Shown piece after piece: positions 8,202-16,875 of a stretch of 64,000 nt of DNA. Under the pieces are notes generated by a model. It was not told the DNA's origin. It did no database searches and saw only the letters and a list, made by a program, of their open reading frames with translations. Each line of letters begins with the position of its first letter. Within the stretch, counting starts at the first letter, position 1. Origin of the DNA: JBBIWA01 sp037439425 (GTDB lineage Bacteria; Acidobacteriota; Blastocatellia; RBC074); assembly GCA_037439425.1 (NCBI GenBank), contig JBBIWA010000009.1, positions 1 through 64,000 of the forward strand, written 5' to 3'. The position numbers were made by a program, and so were the translations under genes.

Positions 8202-8795
8202 ATGGCGACAATTGCGACAGACCTTCCACTCGAACCCAGAGTCCATAAGTGGACGCGCGAGGAATACTACAAGATGGGCGACATGGGCATGTTCGAAGGC
8301 AAGCGCGTTGAGCTGATTGAAGGACAGGTGATCGAGATGAGCCCGATCTATGAGCTACACGCAACTGCTGTCTCGGTAGCTGATGACCTACTGCGGGAGG
8401 CTTTTGGCAAAGGGTGGGCTATTCGAATCCAGAATCCGCTTTCGCTGGGCGAGGCCTCCGACCCACAACCTGACGTTGCAGTGGTCGCAGGAAAAAATCG
8501 CGACTTCAAAGAGCAACATCCCACCACTGCGGCGCTGGTCATTGAGGTTGCCGACTGCTCACTCTCTTATGACCGAAACTACAAAGCCAGCCTCTATGCT
8601 AAGGCCGGAATCGCCGACTACTGGATCGTCAACTTGCCTGAAAGGCAACTAGAAGTTCATCGCCAGCCGAGAGCCGATGCAGCATCTGAGTTCGGCTTCA
8701 GTTATGCTGAAAAGCAGATTTGCAAAGAGGGGGAGTCAGTGGCGCCGCTGGCCAAACCAGAAGCGGTGATTGCTGTGGCCGACCTGTTGCCCTAA
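8202..8795 (+). CDS. Uma2 family (DUF820) putative endonuclease
   Basis: A 197-aa protein of the Uma2/DUF820 family, which has a PD-(D/E)XK nuclease fold. Visible marks are YELIEG-like VELIEGQVIEMSP, DPQPDVAVV (acidic metal ligand) and LVIEVADCSLSYDRNYKASLYAKAG with the E and K of the core, then YWIVNL. AGGAGG at 8191-8196 sits 5 bases before the ATG at 8202, so the overlapping GTG at 8199 is unlikely. The cellular role of these abundant proteins is unknown. Its placement inside a beta-oxidation operon is probably incidental insertion. A second member is at 47933. Confidence 0.85.
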   Translation: MATIATDLPLEPRVHKWTREEYYKMGDMGMFEGKRVELIEGQVIEMSPIYELHATAVSVADDLLREAFGKGWAIRIQNPLSLGEASDPQPDVAVVAGKNRDFKEQHPTTAALVIEVADCSLSYDRNYKASLYAKAGIADYWIVNLPERQLEVHRQPRADAASEFGFSYAEKQICKEGESVAPLAKPEAVIAVADLLP

Positions 8796-9014
8796 ATCGG
8801 CTTGCAACTGGGTGTACGGTGAGCTTGAGCCGCCCGGTTGTCAACTCTTCACTGCTCATTGTTTGATCAGAGTAACTGGGTTGAACCTTTCACTGTCTGG
8901 CCGACAAGGCACAATGGAAAATTGACAGTGGATAGTGAGGGGAGCCGTACATTGAAAAACGGCCCAAGACGGGCCAACCGGCACCAAGATCAAGCAGTAA
9001 TGACAAAGAGGCTG

Positions 9015-9344
9015 ATGTCAGACTTTCAACCGCGCTTTTCACAACCGAAGATGTTGCTCCATTGTGAAAGCGATGCCCTGCATCAGGCAAGTTGCGAATT
9101 TTTGCTGGATGGCGGCTTGATTATCTCGCACCCGCAACCGAAGATCATCGGTGACATCGTGATTGTCACCCGCGAGCTGGTGGTCAGACGTGAAAGAGCT
9201 TGTGGGAAAGCCGCCATTGAATTCATCCCCAGAAGCAGCGGCTGGATTGCCCAGGAACTCGCCATCCTGTCACCGAGCGGGACTCAAACCGAGATCGTTT
9301 GGGAAGTCGAGATTTTATGCACTAATCAGAGGAATGGGTCATGA
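9015..9344 (+). CDS. Hypothetical protein
   Basis: A 109-residue reading frame from an ATG with AAGAGG 3 bases upstream. The frame is open further 5' to 8838, but that part is made of inverted low-complexity DNA (TTCACTGCTCATTG and CAATGGAAAATTGACAGTGGATAGTGA). No family is recognised. The main support is that its stop overlaps the start of the next small gene as ATGA, a common coupling arrangement. It may be spurious. Confidence 0.35.
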   Translation: MSDFQPRFSQPKMLLHCESDALHQASCEFLLDGGLIISHPQPKIIGDIVIVTRELVVRRERACGKAAIEFIPRSSGWIAQELAILSPSGTQTEIVWEVEILCTNQRNGS

Positions 9345-9541
9345 AGTACCTTGATATCATTGTGAAGGTCCACGAAGGCGACCAGCAACCAGAGAGTATT
9401 ATCTATAAGCGCAGTATCATCGTTCCTCCAGACCTGGAGCTGGAAGACTGGCAGGAACGAAGTGTAAAGCAGATCGAGCAGGCGAGCAGAGAAGTGGCCC
9501 GGCTGTTAACCGAAGGGGTCTCCCAAAAGGCGCGGGCTTGA
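9341..9541 (+). CDS. Small hypothetical protein, 66 aa
   Basis: A short acidic protein beginning MKYLDIIVKVHEGD and containing PPDLELEDWQERS, with a helical second half (VKQIEQASREVARLL). It is preceded by GAGG and shares ATGA with the frame upstream. Composition and codon use look like real coding sequence. No family is recognised. It lies between the Uma2 gene and the thiolase gene and would be co-transcribed with the fad operon. Confidence 0.55.
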   Translation: MKYLDIIVKVHEGDQQPESIIYKRSIIVPPDLELEDWQERSVKQIEQASREVARLLTEGVSQKARA

Positions 9542-9587
9542 GGCCCGCTGCTGGCGGCAGATTTCGCACTAAGCAAGGAGAAAAACC

Positions 9588-10799
9588 ATGCGTGAAGCAG
9601 TCATCGTTAATGCACTGCGCACCGCTGTGGGCAAGGCCCCGCGCGGCGCGCTCAAAGACACGCGGCCCGATGATATGGCCGCCGCAGTAATCAAAGAATT
9701 ACTGGCGCGCACACCGGAGGTCAAACCTGAAGATGTGGAGGATGTAGTCATCGGTTGCGCCACGCCGGAAGCCCAGCAGGGCATGAACATGGCGCGCCAG
9801 GCAGCCTTGCTGGCAGGCTTGCCCGTTACCAGCTCTGCCATGACGATCAATCGCTTCTGCTCTTCAGGATTGCAGGCTATTGTGCTGGCCGCTGAACACA
9901 TCATGTGCGGCTTCTCTGATGTGGCCATCGGCGGCGGAGCTGAATCAATGTCACTGCTCCCGATGGGCGGTTATAATCTTTCGCCCAATCCGACGCTGGT
10001 TGATAGCTACCCGGATATTTATCTCAATATGGGGCTCACAGCGGAAAACGTGGCGCGCAAATACGAGATCAGCCGTGAGCAGGCCGACGAATTCGCGTTG
10101 CGTTCGCACCAGAAGGCTGGGGCTGCGATTGATGGTGGCAAGTTCAAAGAAGAGATCGTGCCGCTCACCGTAGTGACGCGTGAACTGGAGACCGTCTCCG
10201 CTGCAGGCAGTAGAACTAGCAAAGCGAAGATCCGGGTCAGCGAAACGGTCTTTGATACTGATGAAGGCGTGCGGCGCGACACTTCGCTGGAAGCGCTAGC
10301 CAAACTCAAACCGGTCTTTCATGCGAAAGGCACGGTGACAGCAGGCAATTCATCGCAAACCTCAGACGGTGCTGCGGCCGCGCTGCTGATGTCGCGCGAG
10401 CGCGCCGAAGCGTTGGGCTTGAAGCCGATGGCGCGACTGGTCAGTTTCGCCACCGCTGGCGTGCCACCGGAGGAGATGGGGATTGGACCTGTTTATGCCA
10501 TTCCCAAAGCGCTCAAACTGGCGGGTCTCAAACTCGCAGACATTGATTTGATCGAACTCAATGAGGCCTTCGCGGCGCAAGCGCTGGCAGTCATCAAAGG
10601 ACTCAATCTCGACTTAGAACGGCTCAACGTCAATGGTGGCGCGATTGCGCTTGGCCATCCGCTCGGCTGCACCGGCGCGAAGCTGACAGCGACCTTGCTC
10701 TATGAGATGAAGCGCACCGGGGCGCGCTACGGCATGGTTACCATGTGCATTGGCGGCGGGATGGGTGCTGCAGGTATCTTTGAGAATTTGATGAGCTAG
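9588..10799 (+). CDS. fadA: Acetyl-CoA acyltransferase (thiolase)
   Basis: Cleaves 3-ketoacyl-CoA with CoA to acetyl-CoA and shortened acyl-CoA, the last beta-oxidation step. It has the nucleophile in NRFCSSGLQ (Cys91), GHPLGCTGA with His357, the second catalytic Cys387 in CIGGGMGAAG, and the NEAFA motif. The length of 403 aa is typical. AAGGAG lies 8 bases before the ATG. It partners with the FadN-type protein upstream, as in Bacillus fadNAE operons. Confidence 0.95.
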   Translation: MREAVIVNALRTAVGKAPRGALKDTRPDDMAAAVIKELLARTPEVKPEDVEDVVIGCATPEAQQGMNMARQAALLAGLPVTSSAMTINRFCSSGLQAIVLAAEHIMCGFSDVAIGGGAESMSLLPMGGYNLSPNPTLVDSYPDIYLNMGLTAENVARKYEISREQADEFALRSHQKAGAAIDGGKFKEEIVPLTVVTRELETVSAAGSRTSKAKIRVSETVFDTDEGVRRDTSLEALAKLKPVFHAKGTVTAGNSSQTSDGAAAALLMSRERAEALGLKPMARLVSFATAGVPPEEMGIGPVYAIPKALKLAGLKLADIDLIELNEAFAAQALAVIKGLNLDLERLNVNGGAIALGHPLGCTGAKLTATLLYEMKRTGARYGMVTMCIGGGMGAAGIFENLMS

Positions 10800-10800
10800 A

Positions 10801-10850
10801 AGCAGTCAGCATTCAGGAGCTCTTGCTCTCTACTGGCTACTGACTGCTCT
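10801..10850. repeat. Inverted repeat unit, CAGTCAG type
   Basis: AGCAGTCAG at the start pairs with CTGACTGCT near 10840-10850. Related units lie before the sulfatase-family gene (40345-40415), and perhaps at 20661-20720. It lies in the short gap between fadA and the acyl-CoA dehydrogenase gene and could form a hairpin in the operon mRNA. Confidence 0.45.
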
Positions 10851-10872
10851 CCACAAAGAAAGGACAAAACAT

Positions 10873-12654
10873 ATGGTCGCACCACAAAAAGATATCATCA
10901 AAGGCGGCAGCTTCTTGATCACCGAGACTCTGCCGCAGAACGTATTTTCACCGGAAGATTTCACCGAAGAGCATCGCATGATTGCGCGCACAACGGAAGA
11001 ATACATCGAGAAAGAAGTTCTCCCCAACAGCGCGCGGATTGAAGAGAAGGACTACGAACTGCAGCGCCAGTTGCTGCAGAAGGCCGGCGAGCTGGGACTG
11101 ATTGCTGCCACAGTCCCTGAAGCTTATGGTGGATTGGCGCTTGATCACATCTCTTCGATGTTGATTTCAGAATACATCACAGGTCAAGGTTCCTTCGCCA
11201 CCACCTTCGGCGCCACTTCCAGCATTGGCCTCTTGCCGATTGTTTACTTCGGCACAGAAGAGCAAAAGAGGAAGTATTTGCCGAAGATCAGTTCAGGTGA
11301 GTGGGTCTCGTCCTATTGTCTGAGCGAAGCCGGTTCAGGCTCGGATGCGCTGGCAGCCAAAGCGACGGCGCGCTTGAATCCAGAAGGGACGCACTGGATT
11401 TTGAACGGCGAGAAGATGTGGATCTCCAATGGTGGCTTTGCCGATCTCTACATCGTCTTTGCCAAAGTGGACGGTGAAAAGTTTTCAGCCTTCATCGTCG
11501 AGCGTAATGACCCAGGTGTCAGCCCCGGCGCGGAAGAGCACAAGATGGGACAACGTGGTTCGTCCACCACGCCGCTGCTGCTGCAAGATTGCCGTATCCC
11601 CAAGGACCGCCTGCTGGGTGAAATTGGCAAAGGCCATCTGATCGCTTTCAACATCCTCAACTTCGGTCGCTTCAAACTCGGCGCAGGTTGCATCGGCGGA
11701 AGCAAACGCACGCTGAGACTAGCGGCCAAATACGCCGCCGAGCGCCGCCAATTTGGCCAGCCGATAGCCAACTTCGGCGCAATCAAATACAAGCTGGCCG
11801 AGATGCTCACGCGCACTTATGTAGGCGAATCGGCAGTCTATCGCACGGCTGGTTTGATTGAGGACCGCGAAAGCCTGATCGACAAGAGCGTTCCGGCGGA
11901 AGTGCTCGCGGCGATAGAGGAGTACGCAGTCGAGTGCTCGATCATCAAAGTTGCAGGCAGTGAAATCCTCGCCTACTGCGCTGACGAAGCTGTACAGATT
12001 TACGGTGGCAACGGATTTACCAGCAGCTACCCGGTTGAAGCTATCTACCGCGATAACCGCGTCAACCGCATCTTTGAAGGGACCAACGAAATCAATCGCC
12101 TGCTCATCCCGGGCATGCTCCTGAAGCGTACGATGAAGGGTCAATTGCCGTTGCTTGCTGCCGCGCAAAAGCTGCAAGAGGAATTGCTCGCGCCGCCTTC
12201 GTTCGATCTGGAAGAGGATGATTCGTCGCTGGCAGAAGAGCGCAAGCTCGTCGCCAATGCGAAGAAGGTCGCGCTGGCAGTGCTCGGCACGGCGGCGCAG
12301 AAATTCATGGCGGCACTTGAAAAGCAACAGATGATTCTCTGCTGGGCAGCCGACATTATCATCGAGTCCTATCTGATGGATAGTGCGCTCGGTCGCACAC
12401 TGAAGATGGTCGCGCGTGACGGCGCGGAGAAGCACCAAGCTGCCGTTGATGCCACCCGTCTCTACATCCACGACGCAATGGGGCGTATTGAGCTGGCAGC
12501 TAAGAACGCGCTGGCGGCGACGGTGGAAGGCGATGAATTGCGCACGCTGCTTGCTGCTTTGCGCCGCTTCACCAAGTACACGCCGATCAACACGGCTGCG
12601 ATTAGGGAACGGCTCTCGGATCAAGTGGTCGCCGCTGGCGGCTACATCTTCTAG
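10873..12654 (+). CDS. fadE: Acyl-CoA dehydrogenase
   Basis: FAD enzyme that oxidises acyl-CoA to trans-2-enoyl-CoA, the first beta-oxidation step, passing electrons to ETF. It shows YCLSEAGSGSDA, WILNGEKMWISNGGFAD, RRQFGQPIANFGAIKYKLA, YGGNGFTSSYPVEA and FEGTNEINR. The 593-aa length, with an extra C-terminal helical domain, matches the long FadE type of Bacillus fadNAE operons. GGAC-like pairing lies before the ATG. No ETF genes are in the window. Gene order fadN-fadA-fadE is that of the Bacillus operon, with two or three small genes inserted. Confidence 0.95.
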   Translation: MVAPQKDIIKGGSFLITETLPQNVFSPEDFTEEHRMIARTTEEYIEKEVLPNSARIEEKDYELQRQLLQKAGELGLIAATVPEAYGGLALDHISSMLISEYITGQGSFATTFGATSSIGLLPIVYFGTEEQKRKYLPKISSGEWVSSYCLSEAGSGSDALAAKATARLNPEGTHWILNGEKMWISNGGFADLYIVFAKVDGEKFSAFIVERNDPGVSPGAEEHKMGQRGSSTTPLLLQDCRIPKDRLLGEIGKGHLIAFNILNFGRFKLGAGCIGGSKRTLRLAAKYAAERRQFGQPIANFGAIKYKLAEMLTRTYVGESAVYRTAGLIEDRESLIDKSVPAEVLAAIEEYAVECSIIKVAGSEILAYCADEAVQIYGGNGFTSSYPVEAIYRDNRVNRIFEGTNEINRLLIPGMLLKRTMKGQLPLLAAAQKLQEELLAPPSFDLEEDDSSLAEERKLVANAKKVALAVLGTAAQKFMAALEKQQMILCWAADIIIESYLMDSALGRTLKMVARDGAEKHQAAVDATRLYIHDAMGRIELAAKNALAATVEGDELRTLLAALRRFTKYTPINTAAIRERLSDQVVAAGGYIF

Positions 12655-12666
12655 AGGCGGGCGCTG

Positions 12667-12702
12667 AAGTGGCTCCGGGCGCTTTCATGCCTGGGGCCAC
12701 TT
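12667..12702 (+). terminator. Possible hairpin after fadE
   Basis: AAGTGGCTCC pairs with GGGGCCACTT (with one G-T pair) across a loop of about 16 bases. There is no strong T tract behind it, so it may be a partial terminator or an mRNA-stabilising hairpin before the amidohydrolase gene. Confidence 0.35.
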
Positions 12703-12748
12703 TCGTTGTGCCTCATAAGGCCCCAAAGCAGAGGAACTGAGGATAGCT

Positions 12749-13588
12749 GTGAATAAAGCGACCCCGATCATTGATGCCTGGGCACAGCCAGCACTCAAGA
12801 GTGCGTTTGAGAAGTTGCCGGAAATTGCGCGGCTCTTCAAACAATCCGGCTCGGCTCACCTGCTGGAGACCGGGCTGAGCGCCGAGCAGATCGTCGAAGC
12901 CATGGATCGAGCAGGTATTCAGAGGCTACTGCTTTCGGCCTGGCACCGTCCCGGTCAGTGGGTGATTCACAATGATGTGGTAGCAGAGATGGTGCGCCAG
13001 TTTCCTGATCGTTTCGCCGGCGTCGCCGCTGTGAATTTAGAGAAGCCTTTGGAAGCGGTGCGCGAGCTGGAACGAGCTGTCAAGGAATTGGGCTTCAAGG
13101 CGCTGCGCGTTGTGCCCTGGTTATGGAACCGTCCGCCGAACGACAAGTTCTATTTTCCACTTTACGTCAAATGCATTGAACTCGACATTCCCTTCTGCAC
13201 TCAGGTTGGACATACAGGACCGCTGCTGCCTTCAGAGACAGGACGTCCGATTCCCTATCTGGATGAAGTCGCGCTTGCGTTTCCCGAGTTGAAAATCGTC
13301 GCGGGACACATTGGCTTCCCCTGGACGGACGAGATGATCGGCCTGGCGTGGAAGCACGAGAATGTCTACATTGACACGTCGGCCTATCTGCCGCGCTACT
13401 ATCCGCCGCAACTGGTCCATTACCTTAAGACCTACGGGCAAGACAAAGTGCTCTTCGGCACTAATTTCCCGCAGCTTTCGCTTGAGAAGTGCGTCCAACA
13501 GGCCGAGGAACTCGGCTTGCCGGATGAAGTGCGAAACAAGTTCTTTTACCATAATGCGTGCCGGGTCTTTAAGCTGGTGGCAGAGTAA
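12749..13588 (+). CDS. Amidohydrolase family (PF04909-like) protein
   Basis: A 279-aa TIM-barrel protein of the ACMSD/amidohydrolase-2 type, which usually performs metal-dependent hydrolysis or decarboxylation. FCTQVGHTGP, IVAGHIGFPW and VLFGTNFPQ are the expected late motifs. The N-terminal HxH metal motif is replaced by DAWAQP, so metal binding may be reduced or different. The GTG start is preceded by GAGG. Position after fadE suggests an accessory role with acyl compounds, but the substrate cannot be named. Confidence 0.78.
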   Translation: MNKATPIIDAWAQPALKSAFEKLPEIARLFKQSGSAHLLETGLSAEQIVEAMDRAGIQRLLLSAWHRPGQWVIHNDVVAEMVRQFPDRFAGVAAVNLEKPLEAVRELERAVKELGFKALRVVPWLWNRPPNDKFYFPLYVKCIELDIPFCTQVGHTGPLLPSETGRPIPYLDEVALAFPELKIVAGHIGFPWTDEMIGLAWKHENVYIDTSAYLPRYYPPQLVHYLKTYGQDKVLFGTNFPQLSLEKCVQQAEELGLPDEVRNKFFYHNACRVFKLVAE

Positions 13589-13621
13589 ACGGGCAACTAC
13601 GCTTTGCCCGATCTAACTTTC

Positions 13622-14566
13622 ATGCGCATCGAAAAACTCGTTGTCCCCACACCATTTCCGGTTGGACCGATCAATCTTTACCTGATCGTTGATGACCCGC
13701 TGACGCTGGTTGATACTGGGCCTAAAACCGATCAGGCGCTGGCGGCTCTCCGCGAGCAGTTCAAGCAGATGGGTTTGCGCTTTGAAGACCTGCGCCGCAT
13801 CATCCTCACGCATACGCACGAAGACCACTGCGGGCTGGCAGGGATCTTACAGCGGGCTTCGGGCGCGCGCGTCTATGTTCACGAATGGGAGTACGAGAAT
13901 ATCGCGACGCCAGGGCGCAACCGGGTGGATCGTTCACTGTTGGAACGAGCGGGCGTGCCTGCCGAAGCGCTGGAGCAAATGGCAGCGCGCTACAGGCGTA
14001 TCAACAGTTACGCTGATGTGGTAGAAGATGTTGCGGCTTATCGGGACGAGGATGAATTCGTTTTTGCGAGCGGCGCGCTCCGCGTCATTCACACGCCCGG
14101 CCATACGCCTGGCAGCTCGTGTCTGTTGCGTGAAAGTAATCGCCTGCTGCTGACCGGCGATACGATCCTCAAAAAGATCACCCCGAACCCGCTTCTCAAT
14201 CCTGATCCGATTGATCCCCAAAGGCGCTTCCCCTCACTTGGCGAGTATCTGGTTTCGCTGGCACGTATTCGCTCTCTTGCTCCCACCTTGCTCAAGACCT
14301 CGCACGGCGATGACGTGACCGATTACGAAGAGCACTTTAATCGTCTGTTACGTCACATCCGCGAACGTCAAGCCAGAGTTATCAGCCTGGTGCCTGAGAG
14401 TGGGATCTCGGCCTGGACGCTTTCTCTCTTGATGTTTCCGACAGCCCAAGACATCAACCGATTTCTGGCCGTTTCAGAAGCCGTAGCTAATCTGGACCTG
14501 GCGGTGGCTGAAGGGAAGCTGAAAATAGAGCAACACGACACGGTAGAGCTATACTGCCACGCCTAA
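13622..14566 (+). CDS. MBL-fold metallo-hydrolase
   Basis: Zinc-dependent hydrolase of the metallo-beta-lactamase fold, 314 aa. THTHEDHCG gives the HxHxDH ligands, HTPGHTPGS the third His, and LLTGDTIL the bridging Asp. A C-terminal helical extension follows KTSHGDDVTDY, as in the RNase Z/LACTB2-like hydrolases. The ATG at 13622 is preferred to an in-frame TTG at 13604 because MRIEKL aligns with the usual beginning. It is the last gene before a strong terminator, so it is probably the end of the fad operon. Thioester or lactone hydrolysis is possible but unproven. Confidence 0.88.
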   Translation: MRIEKLVVPTPFPVGPINLYLIVDDPLTLVDTGPKTDQALAALREQFKQMGLRFEDLRRIILTHTHEDHCGLAGILQRASGARVYVHEWEYENIATPGRNRVDRSLLERAGVPAEALEQMAARYRRINSYADVVEDVAAYRDEDEFVFASGALRVIHTPGHTPGSSCLLRESNRLLLTGDTILKKITPNPLLNPDPIDPQRRFPSLGEYLVSLARIRSLAPTLLKTSHGDDVTDYEEHFNRLLRHIRERQARVISLVPESGISAWTLSLLMFPTAQDINRFLAVSEAVANLDLAVAEGKLKIEQHDTVELYCHA

Positions 14567-14683
14567 CTCAAGCTGCGATCTGGTCGACTAGGTCAAACAT
14601 CTTTGACTTAGCTCAAAAATAACCCGAGATTCTGAAACCTTTTCCTCAACCCGCTCACTCACTGCTCAGATCGGAATCTATAG

Positions 14684-14738
14684 AACTTTTGCCCGCAGGT
14701 GGCGTTAGCATCAAGTGTATCTCGGGCAAAAGTTTTTT
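14684..14738 (+). terminator. Intrinsic terminator of the fad operon
   Basis: AACTTTTGCCCG (14684-14695) pairs perfectly with CGGGCAAAAGTT (14723-14734), followed by a T run. The 12-bp stem with a 27-base loop lies 118 bp after the MBL gene. Confidence 0.75.
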
Positions 14739-14799
14739 ATAACCCAGTTGACAGACACACTCCCCGTTTCTACAGGGCTCAAGACAAGGGAGTTAACCC

Positions 14800-15423
14800 A
14801 TGATCAGCAAAGCGATTTTAAGAGTCTTGCTCGTGTTGGCTCTGATCCTGACTGCCCATGTGCTCAAGCCATTTTCAATTCGCAGCATCGGCAATCACGT
14901 GCTTGGATCAGCTCGTTCTCTCTCCTTCATCCTGCCGGGCGAGACAGCCAATGGGATAAAGCAGGTGAGCTATCTGGCACATGCGCTGCACACGGACTGG
15001 AAAACAATTACGGAACCCGCGACTCCCGCCTGGACTGAGAGTACGGTAGCTAAGTCCGGACTGATGGCTTGCGAAAAGCAGCCGAAGCTAGCAACCAGTC
15101 GCCGTGAGAAAACTCTGAGGGCGAGAAGGCCATCTGTGGCCCACCAGCCAGCAGTAGTCGCTATGCATTCGGCGATCGCAGTGCCCAAAGAGATCACGAT
15201 CCGACTTTTTCTCTCAGCGTCCCACCAAACCGTAGAGCGAACTTCTAAGGTAGCCCCTCAAAGATTAGCTCTGATTTCATCCACCTCTACTCTCATAAGC
15301 AGTCAAGGACCTGAATCATACCTGCCTACTCTCTTGCGGAAAGGGGACGTGAAGCGTGATGAGCTAGAGCAGGCCCTTTCATGGCTAGCGTGTAAGGGCA
15401 AGTGGCTTCGGGGGAGTCTTTGA
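14800..15423 (+). CDS. Hypothetical membrane-anchored or secreted protein
   Basis: A 207-aa protein with a hydrophobic N-terminus (LRVLLVLALILTAHVL) that could be a signal anchor, followed by a basic, Ser/Ala-rich region with no recognised domain. The ATG has GGGAG about 8 bases upstream. The C-terminal third (LLRKGDVKRDELEQALSWLACKGKW) looks like a short helical domain. It lies between the fad operon terminator and the envelope cluster. Confidence 0.6.
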   Translation: MISKAILRVLLVLALILTAHVLKPFSIRSIGNHVLGSARSLSFILPGETANGIKQVSYLAHALHTDWKTITEPATPAWTESTVAKSGLMACEKQPKLATSRREKTLRARRPSVAHQPAVVAMHSAIAVPKEITIRLFLSASHQTVERTSKVAPQRLALISSTSTLISSQGPESYLPTLLRKGDVKRDELEQALSWLACKGKWLRGSL

Positions 15424-15450
15424 TCTAAGTTGAGAGAGGCGGGAGAAACG

Positions 15451-15588
15451 ATGAAAACCTGGGTACGCACGCTTCTAGCGTGCTTGCTGCTGCAGTAGCG
15501 GCGTGCTCGATGAAGCCGAGCACGCCGGTGGCGTGCCTGCCCAGGATTTTCTGCAGGAGCTAACTTGGCAGGAGAATAAGATTTTCTG
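15451..15588 (+). pseudogene. Possible frameshifted small lipoprotein
   Basis: From an ATG with GGGAG upstream the frame gives MKTWVRTLLA and then stops after five more codons. Shifting by one base gives LAAAVAACS, a classic lipobox. The third frame gives SSGVLDEAEHAGGVPAQD, ending in TGA. Together these look like a lipoprotein start broken by one or two indels. This is an interpretation of a very short sequence. Confidence 0.3.
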
Positions 15589-16078
15589 AACCGCGGTAGG
15601 AGCGATGTGCATTAACTGCTGCAGTAGCTCCTCCTGCAGCTCAAGAGCTTGTTATTGCCCAAGCTCTATAACCAGGGCGCTTCTTCCATTACCACAACGA
15701 GAAATTGTTTTTGATACTCTCCTGCTGAGGGCCAAAGGTCTGCTGCCTGGCAGCCATTTGATTTTAAGCTTAATCGTCAGTCTGCAGGAGCCAGCGGTCA
15801 GGTGCCGGCCGGCTCTGGCCGCGGCAGATGAGGGAGCCAGAGCGTCAGCAGCAGCGTTGGTTTGGGAACCTCTCAAAATCTCGTTGTAGTACTAAGCACT
15901 GCCCCCGCTGAGCAGTTGCGATCTGTCAATCTCAAGCTGTTTTTGGCGCTTTGCCCCAACGCGGATAAAGTAATTGTGTTTTGGGCGAACGCTTGCTACA
16001 CTGCTAGCTGCAGGTTGCTTGCCCCCTCTGTAGCCCCGATTTCAGCCCTGAGTTAATGAGGTGAAGTAGAACTGGTTT
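15589..16078. other. Stretch without a supported gene
   Basis: A 94-codon frame at 15605-15889 is Cys/Ser-rich at its start and lacks a family match, and its reading switches sense between frames. I see no convincing gene, RNA or terminator here. Degraded coding DNA is possible. Confidence 0.4.
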
Positions 16079-16450
16079 ATGGGGCTTTTGTGGGTTTGGT
16101 TACTTGTCTTCTGTGGGCTTGCTCTTTTCATTCTGGCCACCTTTCTTGATGACCGTGAAGTCAAACAATTCACTGATCTAACTGTCAGCCACCCGGTCAC
16201 GGCAGCGCGTCTGCTGTGGTTGCGCATTGTCACGCGGCAGATAGCGGCTTTGGCGCTGGTGCTGATGCTTGATGCTGCAATCGCAAGGATCAATGATTCG
16301 GTCTCGCCCTGGCAGCAGCAACTGAGTCGCTTCTTCCTGGGCCTGGCTGAGGCAGCCAACCTCTGGCAGTTGCCACACTACCACCGCTTGATTCGGCAAG
16401 CTGTAGCGCGAGCGCAGGCACTGCGGACACTAAGCGGCGATCACTCATAG
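16079..16450 (+). CDS. Hypothetical membrane protein, 123 aa
   Basis: The N-terminal hydrophobic helix (LLWVWLLVFCGLALFILATF) is followed by an acidic DDREVK stretch, a second moderately hydrophobic segment (QIAALALVLMLDAAIA) and a helical C-terminus. No family is recognised. The coding look is moderate, with weak Shine-Dalgarno pairing. It precedes the SPOR/amidase/actin-like cluster. Confidence 0.5.
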   Translation: MGLLWVWLLVFCGLALFILATFLDDREVKQFTDLTVSHPVTAARLLWLRIVTRQIAALALVLMLDAAIARINDSVSPWQQQLSRFFLGLAEAANLWQLPHYHRLIRQAVARAQALRTLSGDHS

Positions 16451-16875
16451 AACGGTCATCTGGGGCAAGGCGGCTAATCTTGCCAGGGATGGAAGCTAGA
16501 GTTTGCCAACCGATCGCTAGGAGCTGAAGGGGAAACTGCGCTCGAATTGGCTGGAGGGCGCGAGCAGCCTGGGAGGCTTACTTTATTCTTGCCTGAGCCT
16601 TGCTATCGCGCTAAAATCTTTGGCTGCAAGCGATAGGCTTGTGCGCAATAATGTTAAGTGTAATGCCGGGTCAGTTCTTTATAAGGATGCCTTGGCGGCT
16701 CTCCACAAACTGCTGGCATCTTTAGATGACTAACCGACCATGCCTCCCAGCACTCTCTAACAAACAATCGCGCGACCCAATCGCAGACAGTGCTTGTCGG
16801 TATCGAGTCTTATTGCTCGCTGCGTGGAGTTAGCAACTGTGGTCCATAGCCACAGAAAAAGTAGGAAGTGAAGTT
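16451..16875. other. 425-bp gap, probably promoter region of the envelope cluster
   Basis: No open frame or RNA gene is supported. The last part precedes the zinc-ribbon/SPOR gene and would have to carry its promoter. Confidence 0.4.

Noticed and set aside
11719..12624. Minus-strand open frame of 301 codons
   Set aside because: It is antisense to fadE; the opposite strand carries the acyl-CoA dehydrogenase motifs.
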